NCBI RefSeq assembly: GCF_014779595.1
Contig: NZ_JACXZT010000015.1
Location: forward strand, 17,294-81,293
Length of the DNA stretch: 64,000 nt
Direction of reading: 5' to 3'
Source of the DNA: Halomonas sp. ML-15
GTDB lineage: Bacteria; Pseudomonadota; Gammaproteobacteria; Pseudomonadales; Halomonadaceae
Position 1 is the stretch's first letter. Every line of letters begins with the position of its first letter. The notes beneath the pieces are model-generated. The model ran no database searches. It was not told where the DNA came from and saw only the letters and a list, made by a program, of their open reading frames with translations. A program made the position numbers and the translations under genes. Below are positions 55,671 to 63,897 of the stretch, piece by piece.

Positions 55671-55907
55671 TCAGTCGTCCTTGCCCATCTCGCCGCGCTC
55701 GGCGCGCAGGATCATCTCATCGATCTCGGTCTCGTCCATCGCCGGCTCGCCGGCAATGCGGTGCGCGCCGTCGGCCCAGGCGCCAAGGTCGATCAGCTTG
55801 CAGCGCTCCGAGCAGAAGGGGCGGAATTGATTCTCCTCAACCCACTGCACGGGCGTCCGGCAGCGGGGGCAGGGGACCTGAAGCGGAGAGCGGTGTGTCT
55901 GTGTCAT
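55671..55907 (-). CDS. yacG: DNA gyrase inhibitor YacG
   Basis: A 78-residue zinc protein. The four ligands are [10 protein letters not shown] and [13 protein letters not shown], the family signature. YacG binds GyrB and blocks DNA binding by gyrase. ATG at 55907 starts after an upstream ATG that is immediately closed by a stop. It lies 1 bp after coaE, the conserved coaE-yacG neighbourhood downstream of pilD. Confidence 0.93.
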   Translation of the reverse strand: MTQTHRSPLQVPCPRCRTPVQWVEENQFRPFCSERCKLIDLGAWADGAHRIAGEPAMDETEIDEMILRAERGEMGKDD

Positions 55908-55908
55908 A

Positions 55909-56529
55909 TCATGGCCTGGCAGAGTCTGAAACGAGGTATCGATAGTATCGGTCGAGGTCGGCGACGCCCTGATGCAGCGCGTCGAGATCGCCGCCATTGT
56001 CGAGGATATCGTCGGCCAGGGCCAGTCGCTCTCGACGCGGCATCTGGGCCGCGACGATGGCGCGGGCCTGGGCCTCGTCGACGCCGTCCCGCGCCGCGGT
56101 GCGGGCGATCTGCTGCGCCTCGGGCACGTCGATCACCAGGCGGCGGTCGACCAGCTCGGCCTGGCCCGACTCGAACAGCAGCGGCGAGACCAGCAGGTGG
56201 TAGGGTGCCGGGCCCGCGGCCATCTCGGTGAGGCGCGCGTTGAGGCGCTCGCGGATCCGCGGGTGGGTCACCGACTCCAGCCAGCGCCGCTCGTCGGGAT
56301 TGGCAAACACGATCTCGCGCAGCGCGCGGCGATCGAGCCGGCCGTCGTCCTGCAGCACGCGTGGGCCGAAGCGCTCAGCGATTTCGTCAAGTGCCGGCTC
56401 GCCGGGTTCGACCACCTCGCGGGCCAGATCGTCGGCGTCCACCCAGGGGATGCCGAACTCGGCAAAGGCGCGTGCCACGCTCGACTTGCCAGAGGCGATG
56501 CCGCCGGTGACGCCAATACACAGGCTCAT
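55909..56529 (-). CDS. coaE: Dephospho-CoA kinase
   Basis: A 206-residue kinase for the last step of coenzyme A synthesis. The P-loop is [19 protein letters not shown], followed by [14 protein letters not shown] and the lid region HPRIRERL. Standard length. ATG at 56529 overlaps the vapC stop (ATGA), so in this genome coaE translation may be coupled to a toxin gene placed between pilD and coaE. Confidence 0.95.
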   Translation of the reverse strand: MSLCIGVTGGIASGKSSVARAFAEFGIPWVDADDLAREVVEPGEPALDEIAERFGPRVLQDDGRLDRRALREIVFANPDERRWLESVTHPRIRERLNARLTEMAAGPAPYHLLVSPLLFESGQAELVDRRLVIDVPEAQQIARTAARDGVDEAQARAIVAAQMPRRERLALADDILDNGGDLDALHQGVADLDRYYRYLVSDSARP

Positions 56530-56942
56530 GCATCCTCCAGCCAGTTTTCCACCGCCAGCCCCGCCACGCGCTGGAACTCGCCAACATTGGCCGTCACTAC
56601 CCGGCACGGCAGCGCGAGTGCCTGGGCGGCGATCAGCATGTCGTTGGGGCCAATCGGCGTACCGGCGCTGAACAGCTGCACGCGCAAACGCGCATAGTGC
56701 TGGTCCATGGGGGGCTCAAAGGGCAGCACCGGCAGCGCTGCGAGGATTCGTCCGACCTGCCGGGTCAGCCGCGTGCTGGCGAGTTTCAGCGCGCCGAAGC
56801 GCAGCTCGGCGGCAACGATGACGCTGGTGCACACCGTCTCCTCGCCGACCTCGGCGATGCGCCTGGCCACGCGTCCCTGAGGCTCGCAAACCAGTGCCGA
56901 CAGGATGTTGGTGTCCAGCAGATAGCGGTAGGGCGCATTCAC
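56526..56942 (-). CDS. vapC: VapC-type PIN-domain toxin
   Basis: A 138-residue PIN domain. Acidic residues expected at the active site are in YLLDTNILSALV, SVIVAAELRFGALK, GPNDMLIAAQAL and VTANVGEFQRV. Type II VapC toxins are RNases that usually cut tRNA or rRNA. It overlaps vapB by 4 bp upstream and coaE by 4 bp downstream. All catalytic acids appear present, so the toxin is likely functional and held by VapB. Confidence 0.92.
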   Translation of the reverse strand: MNAPYRYLLDTNILSALVCEPQGRVARRIAEVGEETVCTSVIVAAELRFGALKLASTRLTRQVGRILAALPVLPFEPPMDQHYARLRVQLFSAGTPIGPNDMLIAAQALALPCRVVTANVGEFQRVAGLAVENWLEDA

Positions 56943-57178
56943 CAGGCGTCGTCCAGCGGCTGCAGGTCGTCGTCGATCCCTTCCTCCAGCGCCTCGTCCA
57001 AGGGCTCGAGCGTGGCCAGGGTCGCGAGCAGGCCGTGTGGCTTTAGCGCACGGATAATCAGCCGGTCACCTTCGCGGCTGATGATGGCTTCATCGCCTTC
57101 CAGCTCGAATTCGCGGGGGATTCTCAGCGCCTGGTTGCGGCCGTTGCGAAACAGCCGGATATGGCGTTCTTCAGGCAT
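56939..57178 (-). CDS. vapB: VapB-type antitoxin
   Basis: A 79-residue antitoxin. The N-terminal half IRLFRNGRNQALRIPREFEL is an AbrB/SpoVT-type DNA-binding swapped hairpin; the acidic C-terminus (LDEALEEGIDDDLQPLDDAW) should wrap VapC. ATG at 57178 has GAGGAG at ideal spacing; an ATG six codons earlier lies upstream of that site. A perfect inverted repeat at 57199-57222 just upstream is the likely autoregulatory operator. Confidence 0.92.
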   Translation of the reverse strand: MPEERHIRLFRNGRNQALRIPREFELEGDEAIISREGDRLIIRALKPHGLLATLATLEPLDEALEEGIDDDLQPLDDAW

Positions 57179-57198
57179 ATGGCGCTCCTCGATCATTT

Positions 57199-57222
57199 AG
57201 GCCTATGCCTAAGCATAGGCCT
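57199..57222. promoter_or_regulatory. VapBC operator palindrome
   Basis: AGGCCTATGC / GCATAGGCCT, a perfect 10-bp inverted repeat with spacer CTAA, 20 bp ahead of the vapB start. Conditional cooperativity by VapBC at such sites is known; the assignment here follows from position. Confidence 0.75.
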
Positions 57223-57250
57223 GGCATCGCTGCCGGGCAAGCGCTCAGCG

Positions 57251-58105
57251 CTATACCCCGACGATCCCCAAATAGAGCGCCATCAGCGGCTCGCCCATCA
57301 GCAGTGCGATCCAGCCGGCCATGGCCAGGAAGGGGCCGAACGGCATCGCTGCGCCGCGCAGCTTGGGCATCGCCAGCTGCAGCGCGATACCCACCAGCGC
57401 GCCGACACCGGCGGAGAGGATCAGCACCAGCGGCAGGTACTGCCAGCCCAGCCAGGCGCCCAGCGCGGCGAGTAGCTTGAAGTCGCCGTAGCCCATGCCC
57501 TCCTTGCCGGTGACCAGCTTGAACAGCCAGTAGAAGCTCCACAGCGAGAGATACCCCAGCATTGCGCCGATCACCGCGCTGGGCAGCAGCAGCGGCTGGA
57601 ACAGCAGCTGATAGAGCAGTCCGGCCCACAGCAGCGGCAGGGTCATCGCATCGGGCAGCAGCTGGATACGAAAGTCGATCGCCGCCAGCGCCAGCAGCGT
57701 CAGGCAGGCGCCGACGATAAACAGTCCGGCCAGGGTCGGGCCGTGCAGCGCCAGGGCGGCCAGGGTAAGCGCCGCGCCGGCCAGCTCGATCAGCGGGTAC
57801 TGCGGGCTGATCCGCCCGTTGCAGCCGGCGCAGCGGCCGCGGCGCTTGAGATAGCCGAGCAGCGGAATATTGTCGTGCCAGGCAATCGGCTCGCCGCAGC
57901 CGGGGCACTGCGAGCGCGGCGTCAGCAGATTGAAGCGCGGCACCGCCTCGGGCTGCTGCTCCAGGGCGTCCAGCGCCTCGGCGCGCCAGCCCTGCATCAG
58001 CATCACCGGCAGGCGGGTGATCACCACGTTGAGAAAACTGCCCAGGCAGAGCCCGAGCACGGCGGCCAGCGGCCACAGAATTGCGGGGGGAAGGTCCAGC
58101 GTCAA
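57251..58105 (-). CDS. pilD: Prepilin peptidase/N-methyltransferase PilD
   Basis: A 284-residue membrane aspartyl protease that cleaves prepilin leaders and methylates the new N-terminal Phe. The cytosolic zinc motif is CPGCGEPIAWHDNIPLLGYL with the second pair CAGC. The catalytic aspartates are in LAAIDFRIQLLPDAMT and GMGYGDFKLLAALGAW. Eight hydrophobic segments are visible. Its clients are the pilin at 62379 and any type II secretion pseudopilins. It is separated from pilC by a DUF4258/DUF2283 pair and from coaE by vapBC. Confidence 0.95.
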   Translation of the reverse strand: MTLDLPPAILWPLAAVLGLCLGSFLNVVITRLPVMLMQGWRAEALDALEQQPEAVPRFNLLTPRSQCPGCGEPIAWHDNIPLLGYLKRRGRCAGCNGRISPQYPLIELAGAALTLAALALHGPTLAGLFIVGACLTLLALAAIDFRIQLLPDAMTLPLLWAGLLYQLLFQPLLLPSAVIGAMLGYLSLWSFYWLFKLVTGKEGMGYGDFKLLAALGAWLGWQYLPLVLILSAGVGALVGIALQLAMPKLRGAAMPFGPFLAMAGWIALLMGEPLMALYLGIVGV

Positions 58106-58126
58106 GGCGGGCTCCAGGAGTGATGA

Positions 58127-58318
58127 TTACGCCGCGTGGCTTTTCAGCAGTGGCCAGGCGCCTTGCTTCGAGGCGTCGAGTACGACGATTTCGACGATGC
58201 TGCCGTCCTCGGCGTAGCTCACATGCGTGTTCCAGTCTTGCGAGACTTCCTTGACGATAGGCTTGTCGGAAAGATGTAGGACGAGGATGTCATCCGCTTC
58301 ATCGTAGGTTGTTCGCAT
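58127..58318 (-). CDS. DUF2283 family protein, possible antitoxin
   Basis: A 63-residue protein with the DUF2283 pattern: TYDEADDILVLHLSDKPIVKE followed by VSYAEDGSIVEIVVLDASKQ. Members commonly follow a DUF4258 gene and are proposed antitoxins. Here a DUF4258-like frame ends 3 bp upstream in the same direction but carries a frameshift. The local base composition is lower in GC than the surrounding pil genes, which suggests acquisition. Confidence 0.82.
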   Translation of the reverse strand: MRTTYDEADDILVLHLSDKPIVKEVSQDWNTHVSYAEDGSIVEIVVLDASKQGAWPLLKSHAA

Positions 58319-58321
58319 GGT

Positions 58322-58577
58322 TCATTCACTCCACTGAAAATGGTGCATCACTGTCTTGATCACCAGTCTATCTTCGATGACTGCCGCGACACAGATCAGG
58401 TTGTCAGGCCTTTCCGAAAAAACTGGCTGCGATCCACAAGTGCTGGTCGTCTTTGTAGCGATATACACCACCGTCGAGAAGCTGAGAGAGCCGTGCTTCC
58501 GAGATATTTCTCTGCGTCATTCGCTCTCTTGCATGACGTGTCAGGTGTACGTCCAATCCGAGGCGGTAACAGTGCAC
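58322..58577 (-). pseudogene. Frameshifted DUF4258-like gene
   Basis: Two frames together make one DUF4258-like protein. From GTG at 58577, the first reads through LTRHARERMTQRNIS and DGGVYRYKDDQHLWIAASFF before a stop. The second, one base on, supplies DNLICVAAVIEDRLVIKTVM and HHFQWSE up to the DUF2283 gene. The shift maps at or near a run of six A on the plus strand (58417-58422); one base fewer there would join the frames as ASFSERPDNLICV. Total length is about 85 codons. It may be a true lesion, a phase-variable run, or a sequencing error. Confidence 0.75.
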
Positions 58578-58676
58578 GTTTCTCTACGTTCGCACAATTT
58601 CCTCATTCCCAGCGCGTTACTCGCGGTGCGTAGTCAATTGCCTATTGTGACATGAACCGTGACTCATACGTCACAC

Positions 58677-59909
58677 TCAAAGCACGCTCCCGAGTTCGAA
58701 GATGGGCAGATACATCGAGACCACCAGGCCGCCGACCAGTACGCCGAGGATCACGATGATAAAGGGTTCGAGCAGAGAGGTCAGGGCGTCGACCTTGTTG
58801 TCGACCTCCTCTTCGTAGTAGTCCGCGACGCGGTTGAGCATGGCGTCCAGCGAGCCGGCTTCCTCGCCGATGCTGACCATCTGCACCGCCAGCGCCGGGA
58901 AGCGCTCGGTGAGGCGCATGGCGAAGTAGAGCTGCTGGCCGGTGGCGACATCGTCGCGCACCTGGATGACCGCGCGCTCGTAGACCTTGTTGCCCGCGGC
59001 GCCGGCGGCGGTATCCAGCGACTCCACCAGCGGCACCCCGGCGCCGAAGGTGGTGGCCAGGGTGCGCGAGTAGCGCGCCACGCAGGACTTGTCGAGAATA
59101 TCGCCGATCACCGGCACCTTCAGCGACAGCGCGTGCATGCGGTAGGCGAAGGCCTCCGAGCGCTTCATGCCCTGGCGGATCACCACCACTGTGCCGACCA
59201 CGATCACAATGCCCCACAGCCAGTAGTCCTGGGCGAATTCCGACATGGCGATGGTCATCCGCGTCATCGCCGGCAGCTCGGCGCCGAAGCCGCGGAACAG
59301 GCTCTCGAACTGCGGTACCACCTTGATCAGCAGCAGGGCGGTCACCCCCAACGCGACCAGGATTACCGCGATCGGATAGTAGAGCGCCTTCTTGACCCGG
59401 CCCTTGAGCGACTCGACCTTCTCCTTGTAGGTCGCCACCCGCTCCAGCATGCGGTCCAGCGAGCCTGACTGCTCGCCGGCCTCGACCATATTGGCGAACA
59501 GACGGTCGAAGTGCTCGGGGTGGCGCTTGAGCGCTTCGGAGAAGCTCGCCCCGGCCGCCACCTCGTTCATCAGCTCCTGCACCAGAGCGCTCATGGCCGG
59601 CTTCTTCAAGCTCTCGGCCACCACCTGGAAGGCCTGCAGCACCGGTACCCCGGCGCGGATCATGGTCGCCATCTGGCGCGCGAACAGCATTATGTCGCGG
59701 GGCTTGATCTTGCCCATGCCGCCGGTCAGCGAGCTCTTGCGGCGCACGCTCTTTACCACGATGCTCTGGCCGGCCAGTTCACGCTCCACCTCGGCCTTCT
59801 GGCTGGCGACGATCTCGCCCTGCACCTTGCGCCCGCTGGGGCCCTTGCCGGCCCACTTCCAGCGGTGCAGCTTGACCTTGGTCGGCGCCTTCATCTGTCG
59901 TGTCGCCAT
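58677..59909 (-). CDS. pilC: Type IV pilus inner-membrane platform protein PilC
   Basis: A 410-residue member of the GspF/PilC family that couples the PilB motor to pilin assembly. Two GspF repeats are visible: FARQMATMIRAGVPVLQAFQ and RYSRTLATTFGAGVPLVESL, each followed by long helices and membrane segments; the last helix is PFIIVILGVLVGGLVVSMYL. Length is normal. It lies between pilB and pilD; the pilB-pilC gap holds a copy of the structured repeat. Confidence 0.95.
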   Translation of the reverse strand: MATRQMKAPTKVKLHRWKWAGKGPSGRKVQGEIVASQKAEVERELAGQSIVVKSVRRKSSLTGGMGKIKPRDIMLFARQMATMIRAGVPVLQAFQVVAESLKKPAMSALVQELMNEVAAGASFSEALKRHPEHFDRLFANMVEAGEQSGSLDRMLERVATYKEKVESLKGRVKKALYYPIAVILVALGVTALLLIKVVPQFESLFRGFGAELPAMTRMTIAMSEFAQDYWLWGIVIVVGTVVVIRQGMKRSEAFAYRMHALSLKVPVIGDILDKSCVARYSRTLATTFGAGVPLVESLDTAAGAAGNKVYERAVIQVRDDVATGQQLYFAMRLTERFPALAVQMVSIGEEAGSLDAMLNRVADYYEEEVDNKVDALTSLLEPFIIVILGVLVGGLVVSMYLPIFELGSVL

Positions 59910-59940
59910 TATCGTTCCCCTGCGTTGAGTTGGGCAGCGC

Positions 59941-60050
59941 GAAGCCAGGGACGCCGGGGACAGACCGAAGAGAAGGTTTGCGCCATGGATGGCGCAAGGT
60001 AGCGCCCAGGGACGGGTTTACAGCGCCTTCTCGCAGGTCTGTCGCCGGGC
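59941..60050 (+). repeat. Structured dispersed repeat, copy 3
   Basis: The plus strand carries the same element as 34895 and 35621, starting GGGACGCCGGGGACAGACC and ending GGTCTGTCGCCGG. Compared with the others, both arms changed together: GGCAGGCC/GGCCTGCC is ACAGACC/GGTCTGT here, and GAGGAG/CTCCTC is GAGAAG/CTTCTC. The central arm is TTGCGCC / GGCGCAA instead of TCGATGCC / GGCATCGA. The unpaired GCGCCCAGGGACGGGTTTA segment is kept. It lies between pilB and pilC, opposite to both. Confidence 0.82.
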
Positions 60051-60091
60051 AGTCCCAATCGTCAAGCAACTGGGCGCTCGGCGTCTCTGTT

Positions 60092-61843
60092 TTAGTCCTT
60101 CGTCACCCGGTTGATCTCTTCCAGACTGGTAATGCCCTGCATCACCTTCAGCAGGCCGCTGCGGCGCAGGTCCGGATGGCCCTCTTTGCGCGCCTGTTCG
60201 TCGAGCTCCATGGCGTTGCCGTTGCGCATGATCAACTGGCTGATCGCGTCGGATATCGGCACCACCTCGTAAATGCCCACCCGGCCCTTGTAGCCCAGGG
60301 TGCATTTGCGGCAGCCCACTGGGTGGTAGATGGTCGCCCGGGCGATCTCGTCTTCGTTGAAGCCTGCTTCGCGCAGCGCCTCGGCGGGGATCTCCACCGG
60401 CTCCTTGCACAGCGGACAGAGCTTGCGCGCCAGGCGCTGGGCGATGATCAGGCTCACCGAGCTGGCGATATTGAACGCCGCCACCCCCATGTTGGAGAGG
60501 CGGGTCAAGGTCTCGGCGGCGGAGTTGGTATGCACCGTGGAGAGCACCAGGTGGCCGGTCTGGGACGCCTTGACGGCTATCTCGGCGGTCTCCAGGTCGC
60601 GAATCTCGCCGACCATCACGATATCCGGGTCCTGGCGCAGGAAGGCGCGCAGCGCGCTGGCGAAATCCAGGCCGATCTTGGCATTCACGTTGACCTGGTT
60701 GACCCCCGGCACCTTGAGCTCCACCGGGTCTTCGGCGGTAGAGATATTGCGCTCGGTGGTATTGAGGATATTGATGCCTGTATAGAGCGTCACCGTCTTG
60801 CCGCTGCCGGTGGGGCCGGTGACCAGGATCATGCCCTGGGGCTGGGCCAGCACGGTTTCGTAGAGCTCGCGCTGGGTGGGGGTGAAGCCCAGCGCATCGA
60901 TGCCCAACTGGGCCGAGGCCGGGTCGAGGATACGCAGCACGATCTTCTCGCCATATACCGTGGGCAGCGAGTTGACGCGAAAGTCGATGGAGCGCTGCTT
61001 GGAGAGGCGCAGCTTGATGGCGCCATCCTGGGGCAGGCGCCGCTCGGAAATATCCAGGCGCGCCATCACCTTGAGGCGCGCGGCAATCCGCGTGCGCATG
61101 CCGAACGGTGGCCGCGCCGCTTCGAGCAGAATGCCGTCGATGCGCAGGCGAATGCGGTAGCTGGTCTCGTAGGGCTCGAAGTGGATATCCGAGGCGCCGC
61201 GCTTGATGGCGTCGAGCAGGATCTTGTTGACGAAGCGCACCACCGGCGCGTCGTCGCTGCTGGCGGTGACGGCGCTGTCGTCCGCTGGGTCGTGCTGGCC
61301 ATACTCCAGCCCCTCCAGCGCCTCGTCGGCGCCGGCCAGGCCCTCCATCATCTGGCTGTCGCCGATCTGGCTGAGGTAGTTCTCCAGCGCCGGCGCCAAC
61401 TGGTCGATGGGCGCCAGCACCCCCTCCACCGAGAGCCCCAGGGCGAACTGCAGCTCGTCGAGCTTGGCCAGGCTCGAGGGGTAGGGCACCGCCACCGTGA
61501 CGCCGGTCTCGCTGCGGGTCAGCGGCATGACGCCTAGCTTGCGCAGCAGCGCCTCGGGCATGGCGTCGGCGGGGGGCAGGCTGTCCGGGCGCAGCGCATC
61601 GAGGTCGAGCAGCGGCAGGCCGTACTCCCAGGCCGCCGCCATCGCCGCCTGGCGTGGCGTTACCAGGCCGCCCTCGACCAGGTGCTGCATCATCGAAACC
61701 TCCTCCTCGCGCGCTTCCTGCTCGGCGCGGGTAGCCGCCGCAATGGAGAGCAGCCCCTCCTCCACCAGTCGCCCGGCGATGCCGCGTAGGCGGGTGGGGG
61801 GCGGAGCATGAGGAGGCGTGCCGGGAGGCAGGGCATCGGACAT
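60092..61843 (-). CDS. pilB: Type IV pilus assembly ATPase PilB
   Basis: A 583-residue hexameric ATPase that drives pilus extension. An N-terminal MshEN-type domain (residues ~20-190), possibly c-di-GMP binding, precedes the motor domain with Walker A GPTGSGKTVTLY, the Asp box TAEDPVELKVPGVNQVNV, Walker B LRQDPDIVMVGEIRDLETA and the His box HLVLSTVHTNSA. A tetracysteine zinc motif CPLC ... CRKC sits near the end. It is the first gene of the pilB-pilC-pilD block, transcribed away from the pilin gene. Confidence 0.96.
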   Translation of the reverse strand: MSDALPPGTPPHAPPPTRLRGIAGRLVEEGLLSIAAATRAEQEAREEEVSMMQHLVEGGLVTPRQAAMAAAWEYGLPLLDLDALRPDSLPPADAMPEALLRKLGVMPLTRSETGVTVAVPYPSSLAKLDELQFALGLSVEGVLAPIDQLAPALENYLSQIGDSQMMEGLAGADEALEGLEYGQHDPADDSAVTASSDDAPVVRFVNKILLDAIKRGASDIHFEPYETSYRIRLRIDGILLEAARPPFGMRTRIAARLKVMARLDISERRLPQDGAIKLRLSKQRSIDFRVNSLPTVYGEKIVLRILDPASAQLGIDALGFTPTQRELYETVLAQPQGMILVTGPTGSGKTVTLYTGINILNTTERNISTAEDPVELKVPGVNQVNVNAKIGLDFASALRAFLRQDPDIVMVGEIRDLETAEIAVKASQTGHLVLSTVHTNSAAETLTRLSNMGVAAFNIASSVSLIIAQRLARKLCPLCKEPVEIPAEALREAGFNEDEIARATIYHPVGCRKCTLGYKGRVGIYEVVPISDAISQLIMRNGNAMELDEQARKEGHPDLRRSGLLKVMQGITSLEEINRVTKD

Positions 61844-62378
61844 GAAGAATCTCGGCGGTGGCGTTGGATATCTCTCAGTCTACCCGGGATTAGAGTTGAG
61901 GAAAGCCATGAAAAGGTACAAAAGCGACCGGCTTCAAGCGCCCAGGGCCCGGGGCCCAGGGCCCAGCGCCAGGCTTAAAGCTAACTGCTTCAGTGTGGAA
62001 GCGACTTCAGTCGCGATTGCAGCGCGCAGCGCTGGCGGCTCACGCCCCGGCGCTAGGGCTGCTAGCTTAGCGCCCGGCGCTGCCACGTCTCATAAAAAAG
62101 TGGCAGAGGGTTGTTCTGGCGGCGAGGGTAACTTATTGTAATCAAAGGTCGCGGGTGAGCCGCATGAGCAATATAGCAAATAGCGTTGAAATGTCGCGTT
62201 AGTCACCGTATAAGCGGGTAGCTAAGCTGGGATAGACTAGAGTGGGAGGAAAGGTAGCAAGAACGGCTGAGGGATGGCAGTCGAGAGTGGTTATAAAGTA
62301 CCAAAAGCAGGGCTGGCAGGTGTTGGACGCGCCGAGCTGACCGACAAGGCATGTGCCAAACACAGAAGGGGTATAAGA
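61844..62378. other. pilB-pilA intergenic region
   Basis: 535 bp between the divergent pilB and pilin genes, with no convincing gene. 61940-61980 is a GC-rich imperfect repeat of GGGCCC blocks. 61993-62034 is a partial REP unit (GCGACTTCAGTCGC and GCAGCGCGCAGCGCTG). CTGCCAC / GTGGCAG at 62080-62106 can pair. From about 62090 the sequence becomes AT-richer and should hold the pilin promoter; TATAAA at 62290-62295 is a possible -10, and I found no sigma-54 site. Confidence 0.5.
61993..62034. repeat. Partial REP unit upstream of pilA
   Basis: GTGTGGAAGCGACTTCAGTC followed by GCGATTGCAGCGCGCAGCGC, one half of the REP unit that is tandem at 54267 and 63478, in the orientation of the 63478 array. 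It lacks the GAATAAATTC half. Confidence 0.75.
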
Positions 62379-62780
62379 ATGAAAACACCGATGACTAAGC
62401 AGTCCGTCAAGGGCAAGGCCGGCCAGGGCGGTTTTACCCTGATTGAACTGTTGATCGTGGTGGCGATTATCGGGATCTTGGCGGCGATTGCGATTCCGCA
62501 GTATCAAGCTTACACCCAAAGAGCAGCAAATAGTGCATGTCTCTCTGAAGCAACTTCAGTAGCGAGAATTGCTGTAATCGAAAGGAATGACCGGGATGGA
62601 GTTTTTACGGATATAGATGATTTTGATTGGTCTGCATGTGTAGAAGCAGGACCAACATTCGTTGGTGGTGACGATTATGAAGATTCTGACAGCTTTACTA
62701 TTGCCGCTGCGGATCCAGGTACTCAACAAGCTGATTGCGATCTTGAATCTGGACGGTGTGAATTAGAAGCGATTCCTTAA
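62379..62780 (+). CDS. pilA: Type IV pilin
   Basis: A 133-residue prepilin. A leader of 18 residues ends in GQGG, then [20 protein letters not shown] follows with Phe1 and Glu5 as required by PilD. The globular part has a cysteine pair near the C-terminus (CDLESGRC) forming a D-loop, and two more cysteines ([14 protein letters not shown]). ATG at 62379 follows an AGAAGGGG element and gives a normal leader. The 3' two-thirds of the gene (from about 62515) is much lower in GC than the 5' part and the flanks, a mosaic pattern. A terminator follows. Confidence 0.93.
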   Translation: MKTPMTKQSVKGKAGQGGFTLIELLIVVAIIGILAAIAIPQYQAYTQRAANSACLSEATSVARIAVIERNDRDGVFTDIDDFDWSACVEAGPTFVGGDDYEDSDSFTIAAADPGTQQADCDLESGRCELEAIP

Positions 62781-62798
62781 CAATAGAGAATTTTTCAT

Positions 62799-62826
62799 GG
62801 CCGGCACCTGCCGGCCTTTTAATTTT
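62799..62826 (+). terminator. Rho-independent terminator of pilA
   Basis: Stem GGCCGGC / GCCGGCC with loop ACCT, followed by TTTTAATTTT. Confidence 0.88.
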
Positions 62827-62906
62827 GCCTCATCCATCCCATCTCCACACCCCTTGCACGCTTTGTCGCTATGCTGGCGGTAAGCCCTTACGCAAGGAGG
62901 TGCTCC

Positions 62907-63470
62907 ATGTCCCATAAACTAATGCTGTTTCGCCTGCCGCTGGTGGCCGCCGGCGTCCTGACGCTGGCGCTGGGGGCGGCCAATGTCCAGGCTCAGGGGG
63001 CGTCACCTCAAGGGCAGGGGGCCTCATCCCAGGGCCAAGGCGCCTCATCTCAAGGTCAAGGGCAGGGCCAGGGCCGCGGCAATGCCCAGGGGCAGAGTCG
63101 CCAGCAGCAGGAGCGGGCCAGTGAGCCGCGCCGCGAGTCGACGCGCCAGGAGCGCCGCCGTGGCGACGATCACGGCGATCGGGACTGGCGCCGCGACGGC
63201 CCCAGCCTCGAGGAGCGGGTGATTCGGCGCATCTTCGAGGATAACCGCGACTACGTCAGCCGCGACGCCGACTTGCCGCCGGGCATACGGATGAACCTCG
63301 AGCGCGGCAAGCCGCTGCCCCCGGGCATCGCCAAGCGCTTCGACGACCGTCTCTACGGCGACCTGCCCCGTTACGAGGGGTACGAATGGCGCCAGGCCGG
63401 CCCCGACGCCATCCTCGTCGATATCGTCAATGATGTGGTCTACGAGATCCTGCGCGGGGTGGTGTACTGA
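62907..63470 (+). CDS. CigR-like periplasmic protein with QG-rich linker
   Basis: A 187-residue exported protein. The signal peptide (LPLVAAGVLTLALGAANVQA) ends near AQG. Residues ~25-70 are a low-complexity linker of QGxx repeats, then a highly charged Arg/Glu/Asp stretch. The C-terminal domain has LPPGIRMNLERGKPLPPGIA-KRF and YEWRQAGPDAILVDIVNDVV with YEIL, the pattern of CigR/RcnB-like proteins. CigR is described as an anti-virulence factor in Salmonella; the role here is unknown. ATG at 62907 follows AAGGAGG at perfect distance. Confidence 0.8.
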   Translation: MSHKLMLFRLPLVAAGVLTLALGAANVQAQGASPQGQGASSQGQGASSQGQGQGQGRGNAQGQSRQQQERASEPRRESTRQERRRGDDHGDRDWRRDGPSLEERVIRRIFEDNRDYVSRDADLPPGIRMNLERGKPLPPGIAKRFDDRLYGDLPRYEGYEWRQAGPDAILVDIVNDVVYEILRGVVY

Positions 63471-63477
63471 GTTCCAT

Positions 63478-63897
63478 GCCAACCCCATCGCGGCTGAAGC
63501 TGCTCCTACGTTTGCCAAGGCACCCGAGCCCAGTGTAGGAGCGACTTCAGTCGCGATTGCAGCGCGCAGCGCTGCCGTTTCGGGCCAACCCCATCGCGAA
63601 TAAATTCGCTCCTACTTTTGCCTGGGAGGCAGTGCCATAACGTGGTGCCACCACCCCAGTGTGGGAGCGGTTTCAACCGCGATTGCAGCGCGCAGCGCTG
63701 CCGTTTTGGGCCAACCCCAATCGCGAATAAATTCGCTCCTACTTTTGCCTGGGAGGCAGTGCCATAACGTGGTGCCACCACCCCAGTGTGGGAGCGGTTT
63801 CAACCGCGATGCAGCGCGCAGCGCTGCGGGCGGTAATAACCCCAATCGCGAATAAATTCGCTCCCACTTTTGCCGAGGCGCCCGCCCCAATGTAGAT
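63478..63897. repeat. REP array after the CigR-like gene
   Basis: A block of the same REP family as 54267 but in opposite orientation. Units contain GCGAATAAATTCGC, GCGGTTTCAACCGC or GCGACTTCAGTCGC, and GCAGCGCGCAGCGCTGC. Two nearly identical consecutive copies of ~123 bp (about 63588-63833) share the spacer GGCAGTGCCATAACGTGGTG. The last unit stops within CCAATGTAG, where the sequence of a mobile element begins. Confidence 0.9.

Noticed and set aside
54790..55700. E. coli-type Ter site next to the tus-like gene
   Set aside because: Only a GTTGTAGTC inside the gene is similar; the conserved GTTGTAAC core is absent.
58340..58655. Plus-strand open frames opposite the DUF4258-like gene
   Set aside because: They carry no motifs. 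The minus strand gives a recognisable but frameshifted gene directly before DUF2283.
62280..62378. Sigma-54 promoter for pilA
   Set aside because: TGGCAG at about 62308 and 62276 is not followed by TTGC at the right distance.
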